Shown piece after piece: positions 36,202 through 44,442 of a stretch of 64,000 bases of DNA. Source of the stretch: Corynebacterium tuberculostearicum (GTDB taxonomy: Bacteria; Actinomycetota; Actinomycetes; Mycobacteriales; Mycobacteriaceae); NCBI RefSeq assembly GCF_030503735.1, contig NZ_CP073096.1, forward strand, positions 2,108,001 through 2,172,000, given 5' to 3'. The notes beneath the pieces are model-generated. The model saw nothing but the letters and a program-made list of their open reading frames with translations, was not told the DNA's origin and did not search any database. Position numbers and translations under genes: made by a program. Position 1 is the stretch's first letter. Each line of letters begins with the position of its first letter.

Positions 36202-36236
36202 AACGACGGTCCCCCCGAAACTTCCCCCAAAAAATT

Positions 36237-36251
36237 TGGAGCCGACGACGG
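36237..36251. repeat. Left 15-bp duplication of the IS481 element (tRNA-Gly 3' end)
   Basis: TGGAGCCGACGACGG is a copy of 38993-39007, the CCA end and acceptor stem of tRNA-Gly. A cut-off tRNA end thus remains on the far side of the insertion. Confidence 0.88.
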
Positions 36252-37685
36252 TGTCTGAGTTCATGACATATTTGACAGTCTGTGCCTGAGGGAACCGTCG
36301 TGATGCTTGACAGATCAGCCGCGACATATTTGACGCTTAGGGCTACCTTACCGTGTCGGGTGATGCTTGACTGGTGAGTCGGGACATGTTTGACACTATG
36401 AACAGTCCTAACCGCAATATGGCCATTGTCCGAGCAGTCCGTGAGCAAAAGCGCAGCCCGTCAAAGGTAGCTAAGCAATTTGGTATTTCCCGGCAGCGCG
36501 TCTATCAAATCCTCAACGCTTTCGACGCCGGCGGTGCCAAGGCTGTCGCGCCGAAATCACGTGCCCCACACACCCATCCACAGGCCGTGCCAGATAAGTT
36601 GCGGGCAGAAATTGTTACTATCCGTCGTCAACTAACGCGTCATGGGCTTGATGCAGGACCCGAGACTATTGCTTTTCACCTTGAAAGAGACGGAAAACGC
36701 AGCCCGTCTACGTCTACGATTCGACGCATCTTGGCCAAAGAGGGACTTATCATCCCGGAGCCGAAAAAGAAGCCTAAAAGCTCATTTATCCGCTTTGAAG
36801 CAGCCATGCCCAATGAATGCTGGCAGGCAGACATCACCCATATCTTCCTAGCCGATGGCACCAGGGTTGACGTCCTAGATTTCCTCGATGACCACTCGCG
36901 CTACCTTTTATCGATTACCGCTGCCAGCTCTTTTACAGGCCCACAAGTAGCTGCTGAGCTTACTCGATTGATAACAACCTATGGTCCGCCAGCATCGACG
37001 CTTACAGATAACGGGTTAGTCTTTACTGCCCGCTTAGCTGGGCGTAAAGGCGGACGAAATGCTTTTGAAAAAGTCTTGAGTACGTACAAAATTCAGCAGA
37101 AAAACGGCCGCCCAGGCCACCCGCAAACGCAAGGGAAAATTGAGAGATTCCACCAAACACTCAAAAAATGGATCACTGCCAGACCACCCGCGAAAACTAT
37201 AGGTGAACTGCAAGAACAACTAGATGAATTTCGCGACTACTACAACATTCACCGCCCTCACCGAGCGCTTGGCAGGCGCAGCCCGCACCACAGCTACACG
37301 ACAGGACCCAAAGCCAGCCCAGGTGATAACCCAAAGCAAGAATGGCGCACCAGAAACGACATTGTCTGGGACAACGGCAAAGTCACTGTGCGCTACGCTG
37401 GCAAGCTTTTCCACTTAGGCATCGGTAGAGCCTTTAAGCGACAAAAAGTCCTCATGGTCATAGCCGACAATCACGTCATCACATCACTAGCCGAAACCGG
37501 CGAAGTGATCACCGAGCACTACATCGACACAGCCCGCGACTATCAAAGGCCCTACTGGAAACAAGGAGACCCGCCCCAAGCCACGAAATAAAAGAAACCG
37601 GCACTCCAGAACAAAAAGCAACTGGAATGCCGGTTTGTCAACAATGTCGCGACTCATCTGTCAAACATGTCGCGACTCATAACAA
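36252..37685 (+). mobile_element. IS481-family element inserted in tRNA-Gly
   Basis: Left end TGTCTGAGTTCATGACATAT and right end (complement) TTGTTATGAGTCGCGACATG are imperfect inverted repeats. The left end carries three GACATRTTTGACR motifs at 36265, 36323 and 36383; the last two lie in 60-bp tandem repeats. The right end has two GTCGCGACTCAT motifs. IS481 elements make duplications of up to about 15 bp, as seen here. Confidence 0.85.
36398..37591 (+). CDS. IS481-family transposase
   Basis: 397 aa: an HTH (SPSKVAKQFGISRQRVYQIL, about 20-40), a second HTH, then the rve core with WQADITHIFLADG, STLTDNGLVFTAR and TQGKIERFHQTLKKW (DDE), and a C-terminal extension with a beta-rich part (VRYAGKLFHLGIGRAF). 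The ATG at 36398 is preferred because the ATG at 36374 lies inside a terminal repeat. Apparently intact. Confidence 0.9.
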   Translation: MNSPNRNMAIVRAVREQKRSPSKVAKQFGISRQRVYQILNAFDAGGAKAVAPKSRAPHTHPQAVPDKLRAEIVTIRRQLTRHGLDAGPETIAFHLERDGKRSPSTSTIRRILAKEGLIIPEPKKKPKSSFIRFEAAMPNECWQADITHIFLADGTRVDVLDFLDDHSRYLLSITAASSFTGPQVAAELTRLITTYGPPASTLTDNGLVFTARLAGRKGGRNAFEKVLSTYKIQQKNGRPGHPQTQGKIERFHQTLKKWITARPPAKTIGELQEQLDEFRDYYNIHRPHRALGRRSPHHSYTTGPKASPGDNPKQEWRTRNDIVWDNGKVTVRYAGKLFHLGIGRAFKRQKVLMVIADNHVITSLAETGEVITEHYIDTARDYQRPYWKQGDPPQATK

Positions 37686-37724
37686 GGGCCTGACCCCCGG
37701 AAAGTGGACACGTCGGGGGGTTAG

Positions 37725-38621
37725 CTATGCTGCTTTGGTCAGTGTAGCTGATGCGAGTGCTTCGAAGTCATCGGGAGCTAGAAGGTTACACCACGAGTGT
37801 CGCCGGCGCGTGTTGTAGCGCATGCACCACCGGAAGACTTCCTGCCGGCAGGTTATCGGATTGTCAAAGATTTTCCGATCACGCAGCACTTCACGTTTTA
37901 GGGTGGCGTTAAATGACTCTGCCAGGGCATTATCGGCACTCGTTCCTACCGCGCCCATGGATTGGCGTACACCCAGCGACGAGCAGTATTTTCTAAACGC
38001 TTGTGAGGTGTACACGCTGCCGTGATCGGAATGAAAAATGGCCCCGTCAAGACTTCCACGCACACCATGTGCGTGGGCTAGAGCATCAATGACCAACGAG
38101 ACACGCATGTGGTCTGCGAGTGCATAACCTGCAAGTTTCCGTGAATAGGTGTCAATGACTGTAGCCAAATACATGTTCTTGCCACCCTTACACGGCAGGT
38201 AGGTAATGTCGCCGACATACACACGGTTCGGCTCGTCAGCTGTGAATGTACGGCCTACTAGATCTGGCATGACACGGTGACCAGGCTTGCGCCTGGTGGT
38301 GATGCATCGACGCCGTTTGCTAAAGCCTTTTAGCCCCATGTTTTTCATGATGCGTGCAACCTTCTTATGATTGACCGGGGTATACGCTGGGTCTTCCTTG
38401 AGGCTTGCGGCGATGCGTTTAGCACCATAAAGCCCGTTCTCATCATCAAAGATGGTTGTAATTCTTGCACCAATAAGGGCATCGGAATACATCTTTAACC
38501 TGCGCTTTTTACGGGTGCTGACCCATTTATAGAACGAGGAACGATTCAGCTTTAAAACGTGGCACATCCGCTTAACCGAGTACTCGGTTCGGTGGTCATA
38601 GACAAACTGGAAGCGGATCAC
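37725..38621 (-). CDS. IS3-family transposase OrfB (copy 4)
   Basis: 298 aa, same protein as in copy 1. Confidence 0.95.
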   Translation of the reverse strand: MIRFQFVYDHRTEYSVKRMCHVLKLNRSSFYKWVSTRKKRRLKMYSDALIGARITTIFDDENGLYGAKRIAASLKEDPAYTPVNHKKVARIMKNMGLKGFSKRRRCITTRRKPGHRVMPDLVGRTFTADEPNRVYVGDITYLPCKGGKNMYLATVIDTYSRKLAGYALADHMRVSLVIDALAHAHGVRGSLDGAIFHSDHGSVYTSQAFRKYCSSLGVRQSMGAVGTSADNALAESFNATLKREVLRDRKIFDNPITCRQEVFRWCMRYNTRRRHSWCNLLAPDDFEALASATLTKAA

Positions 38622-38917
38622 CAGCGTGTCTCTTCGGCAAAATATTTCGCGGCCTTGCGCAGGATATCGCGTTCTTCGCGCAGCTTCGCGTTCTCTTTTT
38701 CCAGCTGGCGGATTCGCTCAGAATCATTCGTCGCTTGGGCTTTATCATGCACGGCTTTAATGCGGGCACGTTTGCCGGTGCCGTACTTTTTGACCCAAGA
38801 ATGCAGCGAGGCTCGATTAATACCGAGCTCCGCTGATGCTGAGTTCAACGAGAGGTCCTCATTGTTTTCATAGAGGGCCACGGCATCGCGTTTGAACTGT
38901 TCGGAATACCTGGACAT
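38618..38917 (-). CDS. IS3-family transposase OrfA (copy 4)
   Basis: 99 aa, same protein as in copy 1. Confidence 0.93.
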   Translation of the reverse strand: MSRYSEQFKRDAVALYENNEDLSLNSASAELGINRASLHSWVKKYGTGKRARIKAVHDKAQATNDSERIRQLEKENAKLREERDILRKAAKYFAEETRW

Positions 38918-38992
38918 GGTGGTAGATTACCTTTCTTCCCAGCCCAACCGGGCTGGATATCAGGTGTCCACCAAAAAGGGGTCAGGTCCCAA

Positions 38993-39066
38993 TGGAGCCG
39001 ACGACGGGAATCGAACCCGCGCTAGCAGCTTGGGAAGCTGCAGTTCTACCATTAAACTACGTCGGC
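38993..39066 (-). tRNA. tRNA-Gly (anticodon CCC), CCA encoded
   Basis: On the minus strand, acceptor GCCGACG pairs with CGTCGGC, D-arm GTTTAATGGTAGAAC, anticodon stem GCAGC/GCTGC with loop TTCCCAA (anticodon CCC), T-arm CGGG-TTCGATT-CCCG, then discriminator T and CCA. All stems pair. The 3' 15 bases are one copy of an IS481 duplication, so the gene was hit but is complete. Upstream (rightward) promoter lies between it and dcd. Confidence 0.95.
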
Positions 39067-39131
39067 ACTGCGCGTTTGTGCGCTCCGGCCTACTATACAC
39101 CGCGGCCCTCGGCATGAGTAGAATTGGGGCC

Positions 39132-39695
39132 GTGCTTCTTTCAGATCGTGATATCCGCTCCGCCATTGACGCCGAAGAATTGGGCATCGAGCCTTTCGAC
39201 GGCGAGCTTATCCAACCCTCGTCCGTAGATGTGCGTTTGGATAAGTACTTCCGTGTCTTCAATAACTCCCGATATACGCATATCGACCCCAAACAGGAAA
39301 TGCCGGACCTCACCACCTTGGTGGAGGTAGAAGAAGACCAATCTTTCATCCTGCACCCGGGTGAGTTCGTGCTCGGTGCCACGCTGGAAAAATTCACCCT
39401 GCCGGCGAATTTGGCTGGCCGCCTAGAGGGCAAGTCTTCTCTTGGCCGCTTGGGGTTGTTGACGCACTCCACCGCGGGCTTCATTGACCCAGGTTTTTCT
39501 GGTCACATCACCTTGGAGCTTTCTAATACCGCTAACCTGCCCATTGCCTTGTGGCCGGGTATGAAGGTGGGGCAGCTGGCTATCTTCAAGATGACTTCAT
39601 CAGCCGAAAGCCCTTATGGCACCGGCGCTTTGGGTTCGAAGTACCAGGGTCAGCGCGGCCCGACGCCATCGAAGTCTTACCTGAATTTCCGATAG
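39132..39695 (+). CDS. dcd: dCTP deaminase
   Basis: A 187-aa enzyme with a GTG start, deaminating dCTP (to dUTP, or to dUMP in bifunctional forms) for thymidylate supply. Motifs: [44 protein letters not shown] (catalytic Glu) and [11 protein letters not shown] at the C-terminus. Length is standard. In corynebacteria and mycobacteria it lies beside tRNA-Gly and ugd, as here. An extended upstream reading frame through the tRNA is not coding. Confidence 0.95.
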   Translation: MLLSDRDIRSAIDAEELGIEPFDGELIQPSSVDVRLDKYFRVFNNSRYTHIDPKQEMPDLTTLVEVEEDQSFILHPGEFVLGATLEKFTLPANLAGRLEGKSSLGRLGLLTHSTAGFIDPGFSGHITLELSNTANLPIALWPGMKVGQLAIFKMTSSAESPYGTGALGSKYQGQRGPTPSKSYLNFR

Positions 39696-39737
39696 CCTTA
39701 AACCGGCATTCACATAGGGCCTCTAAGATGGGGCTTT

Positions 39738-41060
39738 ATGCGTATGACTGTAATCGGCACCGGATATTTGGGTGCAACCCATGCTGCCTGCATGGCTGAG
39801 CTCGGCCATGAAGTACTAGGCGTGGATGTAGATGAAAATAAGATTTCCGCTCTTAAATCGGGCAAGGTTCCATTCTATGAACCGGGCTTGCCAGAGGTTC
39901 TCGAGCGCAATATCGAGGCCGGCCGCCTTGACTTCAGCACGGACTATGAAGAAGCAGCCGCGTTCGGCAACCTTCACTTTTTGGGCGTCGGTACTCCGCA
40001 GCGCCGTGGTTCCTATGCAGCGGATATGACCTACGTTAAGGCCGTTATTACGGACCTGGTGCCCAAGCTCAAGGGCGATCACATCATCTTCGGTAAATCT
40101 ACCGTCCCGGTCGGCACCGCCGCGGAACTTCAGGAACTAGCCAATGAGCTTGCACCAGAAGGCACTACCGTGGAAATCGCATGGAACCCGGAGTTCCTGC
40201 GTGAGGGCTATGCCGTCAAGGACACCATCACCCCAGACCGCATCGTTCTCGGCGTGCGCGAGGGCGAAAGCCGGGCCGAAGAGGTAGCGCGCGAGGTCTA
40301 TGCTAAGCCGCTATCACAGGACACCCCATTCATCGTTACGGACTGGCAGACCGCCGAGCTGGTCAAGGTCTCCGCTAATGCGTTCCTGGCCACCAAGATT
40401 TCCTTTATCAACGCCGTTTCTGAGATCTGCGAGATTGCAGGCGCGGACGTTACCGCTCTTGCCGACGCCATTGGGCTCGACGAGCGCATCGGCCGCAAGT
40501 TTCTCGGTGCTGGTCTCGGCTTTGGCGGCGGTTGCCTGCCCAAGGACATTCGCGCCTTCATGGCGCGCGCGGGTGAGCTCGGTGCTGACCAAGCGTTGAC
40601 CTTCCTGCGCGAGGTGGACGCTATCAATATGCGCCGCCGTGACCGCGTGGTGGACCTGGCCAAGGAAGCCTTCAACGGTTCCCTGTTGGGCCATCGCGTA
40701 ACCGTGTTGGGCTGTGCGTTTAAGCCGAATTCCGATGACGTGCGTGATTCGCCCGCCCTCGCCGTGGCCGGCTCCCTGTCCTTGGCTGGCGCAGCAGTTT
40801 CCGTCTATGACCCAGAGGGTATGGATAACGCCAAGAAGGTATTCCCCACCCTGGATTATGCTGCAGACGCTGATGACGCCCTGCGCGAGGCAGAGCTGGT
40901 GATTCTGGCAACCGAGTGGAAGCAGTTCAAGGAATTGGATCCGCAACAAGCGGGCCAGCTGGTGGATAAAAAGCACATTATCGACGGCCGCAATGTGCTG
41001 TCTGTCGCAGACTGGCAGCAGGCCGGCTGGAAGGTTGAGGCCTTGGGCCGCACCCTTTAA
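39738..41060 (+). CDS. ugd: UDP-glucose 6-dehydrogenase
   Basis: A 440-aa NAD-dependent enzyme making UDP-glucuronate. N-terminal Rossmann motif VIGTGYLGATHAACMAELG, substrate-binding WNPEFLREGYAV, catalytic Cys in GLGFGGGCLPKDIRAF (about 255-270), and a C-terminal UDP-binding domain VTVLGCAFKPNSDDVRDSPAL. Follows dcd with a 42-bp gap. A strong terminator follows. Confidence 0.95.
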   Translation: MRMTVIGTGYLGATHAACMAELGHEVLGVDVDENKISALKSGKVPFYEPGLPEVLERNIEAGRLDFSTDYEEAAAFGNLHFLGVGTPQRRGSYAADMTYVKAVITDLVPKLKGDHIIFGKSTVPVGTAAELQELANELAPEGTTVEIAWNPEFLREGYAVKDTITPDRIVLGVREGESRAEEVAREVYAKPLSQDTPFIVTDWQTAELVKVSANAFLATKISFINAVSEICEIAGADVTALADAIGLDERIGRKFLGAGLGFGGGCLPKDIRAFMARAGELGADQALTFLREVDAINMRRRDRVVDLAKEAFNGSLLGHRVTVLGCAFKPNSDDVRDSPALAVAGSLSLAGAAVSVYDPEGMDNAKKVFPTLDYAADADDALREAELVILATEWKQFKELDPQQAGQLVDKKHIIDGRNVLSVADWQQAGWKVEALGRTL

Positions 41061-41085
41061 CTAGGGCGATGCCAAAAGCGATACG

Positions 41086-41125
41086 GAGGGCCGAGCAGTG
41101 AGAAACATTGCTCGGCCCTCTCGCT
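41086..41125. terminator. Bidirectional terminator between ugd and the YibE/F gene
   Basis: GAGGGCCGAGCA (41086-41097) pairs with TGCTCGGCCCTC (41109-41120), an 11-nt loop, then a T-rich tail. It serves two convergent genes. Confidence 0.85.
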
Positions 41126-41146
41126 TGTTCTCAAGGCAGTTCGTCT

Positions 41147-42409
41147 TTAGTCGGCTACACGGTTATGCGGAATCGTAAACGCTGCGATGAGTGTGGTTAT
41201 CGGCACTGCGAGGATTAGAGCCATCGCACCCACACCGGAGCGAAGTAACTCGGTGGCGACGAGATCGCTGGTGAGCATCTGGCTGGCGGGGCGCTGCGCT
41301 GCGGTAATGAGTAAGAGAAGCGGAAGCGTGGCGCCGGTATAGGTGAGGATGAGTGTGTAGATCATCGAGGCAATGTGATCCCGGCCTACCTTCATTGCAG
41401 AAAGAAAGAGTTCTTTTGGGCGCGCGTCTGGGTCGGCTTCGTGGAGCTCGGTGACTGTGGAGGCTTGACCCACGGCGACATCGGCAAGGCTGCCAAGGGA
41501 TCCGACCACGAAACCGCACAGTAGCACTCCAAGGATGGAAATGCCCGGCATGTAGAGCAAGAGCTTTAGGTTGTCTTCGGAGCTGTAGCCCTGCAACTGC
41601 GAGGTATCGATCGTGGCCCAGGCGAGGAATGCCGCGATAATGAGCGCAAGCAGAGACCCACCTACCGCTGAAGCTGCTTTCCAATTTGCTCCGTGCACGA
41701 GTGGTACGGCGACCAAGACGATTGCGGCGCAGGAAACGAGGGCAGTCCAGAGGGGACTATGGGCGTCGATAAGCGCAGGCAAAAGGAACGCAAAGACTAC
41801 GCCAAGGCTAAACGCCAAGCCGACGATGGCGCGCACTCCCTGCCATGCCCCGAAGGCAATTACGATGATGGTGACGATTACCGCCCACAGGATTAGGCTG
41901 CCGGTGCGCTGATAATCCGCAAAAGCATAGGTAACCGCCCCAGACGAGTCAGTAGCCTTGGATAAGACTATCTTGTCGCCGGTTTCCAACTGCGGATCGC
42001 CAGCTTTGCCATAGGTGACCAGCTGGGTCATGTGCCCTGCGTCTTCGCCAGAGGTGATCTTAACTAGTGCGCGATCGCAATGTATCTCTTCCGTGCCGGG
42101 GATAAGGGGAGGAGTGTCAAAGACCTGTCCCGTTTGTTCCGATTGACAAGCCGAATGGTCGGCCGTGTCTACCGTGCCCTCTACCTGTGGGTGATTGAGC
42201 GTGTAGGTTTGCTGAAATTCTGCGGAGGTGTGCTCATTGGCAGGGCTATTGGGCCAAAGTATTACCAAGCCAGCAATGGTAGATATGAGCGCTGCGGCGA
42301 GCGCGCTAAACAGGCCTATCCGCCAAGGATTTTGAGCTATCGAAGTTAAAAGCCGGCTCCACAGGGCGGAAGCCGGCTGGGACTTGGTTGCCGCAGAATG
42401 TCTTCCCAT
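41147..42409 (-). CDS. YibE/F family membrane protein
   Basis: A 420-aa protein: cytoplasmic start MGRHSAATKSQP, helix (about 30-52), an external beta-rich domain (about 60-160, with TGQVFDTPPLIPGTE and a Cys pair), then seven or eight helices. The helical part carries the YibE/F signature DAHSPLWTALVSC and VGSLGSLADVAVGQASTV. Function unknown; transport is commonly assumed. Convergent with ugd. Confidence 0.85.
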   Translation of the reverse strand: MGRHSAATKSQPASALWSRLLTSIAQNPWRIGLFSALAAALISTIAGLVILWPNSPANEHTSAEFQQTYTLNHPQVEGTVDTADHSACQSEQTGQVFDTPPLIPGTEEIHCDRALVKITSGEDAGHMTQLVTYGKAGDPQLETGDKIVLSKATDSSGAVTYAFADYQRTGSLILWAVIVTIIVIAFGAWQGVRAIVGLAFSLGVVFAFLLPALIDAHSPLWTALVSCAAIVLVAVPLVHGANWKAASAVGGSLLALIIAAFLAWATIDTSQLQGYSSEDNLKLLLYMPGISILGVLLCGFVVGSLGSLADVAVGQASTVTELHEADPDARPKELFLSAMKVGRDHIASMIYTLILTYTGATLPLLLLITAAQRPASQMLTSDLVATELLRSGVGAMALILAVPITTLIAAFTIPHNRVAD

Positions 42410-42458
42410 ACACCTTATTGTGAGGGAATATCACTATCATTAGCAACTGGCGGGAAAA

Positions 42459-43688
42459 CTACTGTTTGTAGCTCACAAGGAAGTTACCTAGGCGCTCAAT
42501 GGCGTTTTCAATCTGGGATGCCCACGGCAGCGTGACCACGCGGAAGTGATCCGGGTTCGGCCAGTTGAAGCCGGTTCCCTGCACCATGAGGATTTTTTCC
42601 GCCTTCAAAATATCCAGCATGAGTTTGGCATCATCATGGATTTCATACACATTCGGATCCAGGTGCGGGAAGAGGTAGAGCGAGCCCATAGGCTTTACCG
42701 CGGAAACGCCGGGAATCTCATTGAGCTTCTCGTAGGCGATATTGCGCTGGCGCAAAAGACGCCCGCCGGTACCGGTGAGCTCAAAGATAGACTGCCGGCC
42801 ACCCAACGCCACCTGGATAGCGTGCTGTGCTGGTACGTTCGGGCACAGGCGTGTTCCGGCCAGAAGCTCAAGGCCTTCGATGAAGCCACGGGCGTGGTGC
42901 TTAGGGCCGGTAAGTACCATCCAGCCGGCACGGTAGCCACACACGCGATAGGCCTTGGATAAGCCATTGAACGTGATGGTGAGAAGGTCAGGGGCTAGCG
43001 AAGCGATGGAGATGTGCTGCGCGCCGTCATAAAGAATGCGGTCATAGATCTCATCGGCCAAGATGAGCAGGTTATGCTCGCGGGCGATATTGACGATCTT
43101 CTGCAGCACTTCGCGCGAGTAGACCGCACCCGTCGGATTATTCGGGTTAATGACCACGATGGCCTTGGTTTTATCCGTAATCTTGGACTCGATGTCCTCG
43201 ATGGATGGATTCCAATCATCGTCCTCATCACACAGGTAGTGCACGGGGGTGCCACCTGCCAGGGACGTAGCTGCGGTCCACAATGGATAATCCGGTGCCG
43301 GGATGAGAACCTCATCGCCATTATTGAGCAGCGCTTGAGTGGTCATGCTGATGAGCTCTGAGACGCCATTGCCCAAGAAGACATCGTTGATATCGAAGGG
43401 CGGGAAGTCCTCCAGCTCATAGCGGGTAACGATGGATCGGCGGGCAGGAATGATTCCTTTGGAGGTGGAATAACCCTGGGAAGTAGGCAGGGCAGCGATC
43501 ATATCGCGCATGATGACATCGGGTGCTTCGAAGCCAAAGACGGCCGGGTTACCGGTGTTGAGTTTCAAGATGGTGTGGCCATCGAGCTCCATGCGTTCCG
43601 CTTCCGCAGAGACCTCGCCGCGGATGTCATACGCGACGCCCTTGAGTTTGTCGGACTGGTCAAAGATGCGGTGTTTGGGAGAAGTCAT
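42459..43688 (-). CDS. alaT: Pyridoxal-phosphate aminotransferase, AlaT-type
   Basis: A 409-aa class I aminotransferase: PDYPLWTAATSLAGG, NPNNPTGAVYSREVL, ILADEIYDRILYDG and PLP-lysine segment FNGLSKAYRVCGYRAG. Closest in form to the AlaT/YfbQ group, interconverting pyruvate and alanine with glutamate. The start at 43688 (MTSPKHRIFDQ) is preferred to 43721, which adds a Cys-rich leader. The same neighbour order (alaT with the FeS oxidoreductase Rv0338c-like gene) occurs in mycobacteria. Confidence 0.9.
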   Translation of the reverse strand: MTSPKHRIFDQSDKLKGVAYDIRGEVSAEAERMELDGHTILKLNTGNPAVFGFEAPDVIMRDMIAALPTSQGYSTSKGIIPARRSIVTRYELEDFPPFDINDVFLGNGVSELISMTTQALLNNGDEVLIPAPDYPLWTAATSLAGGTPVHYLCDEDDDWNPSIEDIESKITDKTKAIVVINPNNPTGAVYSREVLQKIVNIAREHNLLILADEIYDRILYDGAQHISIASLAPDLLTITFNGLSKAYRVCGYRAGWMVLTGPKHHARGFIEGLELLAGTRLCPNVPAQHAIQVALGGRQSIFELTGTGGRLLRQRNIAYEKLNEIPGVSAVKPMGSLYLFPHLDPNVYEIHDDAKLMLDILKAEKILMVQGTGFNWPNPDHFRVVTLPWASQIENAIERLGNFLVSYKQ

Positions 43689-43743
43689 GGAAATATTGTG
43701 CCACGATTCACAGCTACACAAAATGCTTGAACACGGGCGATGA

Positions 43744-44385
43744 CTATTTTTTATTCCACTCGCTGAACTTCCGCTTGGCCAGATCCATGGCTTGGCCGGT
43801 GATTTCCCCAGCTTGCATACGGCGATCGGCCCACATCTTTTCCTCGATCATTTTTTGCTGCGCGCGCTCATGTGCCGTGAGAGCGCGAATCTCACGCAAC
43901 TGCTGCCGTTCAATCTGGCGCACGGATGGGGCGTGCCAGGAAGACGGCCCCACCTTGGCCACGTAGAGCAGGATCCACAGGACGGGGATGAGCGCGGCTG
44001 TCACCGCGCCCCCGAGCAAAAGCCATAGGTTGCTCATGGTAGCGCTCATTAAGATAAGCGTCGGGCTTGCTACCGCAAGCACCACAGAGCCGGAAAGGGC
44101 AGTCGCAAACTTCGGTTTCTTGCCTGCATTATGAGCGCGCGTGACTTCTCCCTGAGAATAAATCTTGACCTCGTGGGAACCACGCGCCGGAATGTCTTGG
44201 AAGACGGGCACGAGGTCTTGGTGGGTGCTGGCGCGCATGACATCGTCCGAGCGGTCCTCGAACTCCTCCATGGTTAACCGGCCTTCACCCACGGCGCGGG
44301 CGAGGTCATTGATGGCATCGTTGCGCTCGGAATCGGACAGACGCATCGTACGACTGATAGGGGAAGAACCAAAGTTATTACTCAC
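43744..44385 (-). CDS. DUF1707 domain membrane protein
   Basis: A 213-aa protein. The N-terminal 60 residues (MRLSDSERNDAINDLARAVG...LTMEEFEDRSDDVMRAST) are the DUF1707 SHOCT-like domain. Two helices (about 95-145) follow, then a long charged, coiled-coil-prone tail (RQIERQQLREIRALTAHERA). Role unknown; DUF1707 proteins are common membrane proteins of actinobacteria. Confidence 0.85.
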   Translation of the reverse strand: MSNNFGSSPISRTMRLSDSERNDAINDLARAVGEGRLTMEEFEDRSDDVMRASTHQDLVPVFQDIPARGSHEVKIYSQGEVTRAHNAGKKPKFATALSGSVVLAVASPTLILMSATMSNLWLLLGGAVTAALIPVLWILLYVAKVGPSSWHAPSVRQIERQQLREIRALTAHERAQQKMIEEKMWADRRMQAGEITGQAMDLAKRKFSEWNKK

Positions 44386-44442
44386 ATTTTCCAGTCTAGG
44401 AAAATTCTTCCCTTCCAGGGACGTGCTCTCAGCGAACGCGTC

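Larger units (their letters stand above)
37686..38989 (-). mobile_element. IS3-family element, copy 4
   Basis: 1304 bp with the 3-bp duplication CAA (37683-37685, 38990-38992). It is placed at the very last bases of IS481, so it now separates that element from the tRNA. Shares the CTG Leu codon in orfA with copy 1. Confidence 0.95.

Noticed and set aside
36200..36236. 6C-type small RNA (runs CCCCCC and CCCCC)
   Set aside because: No stem-loops that would display the C runs were found; it is probably the tail of the tRNA transcript region.
23741..38992. CRISPR array or prophage in the accessory region
   Set aside because: Direct repeats are IS copies and duplications with no spacer pattern; no integrase, capsid or terminase genes are present.
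38993..39066. tRNA-Gly as attachment site of an integrase-driven island
   Set aside because: The 15-bp tRNA repeat brackets an IS481 with matching inverted ends, and no tyrosine or serine integrase is present, so transposition explains it better.
38892..39131. Long N-terminal extension of dcd
   Set aside because: It would run through an IS end and the tRNA-Gly gene; the GTG at 39132 gives the standard 187-aa enzyme.
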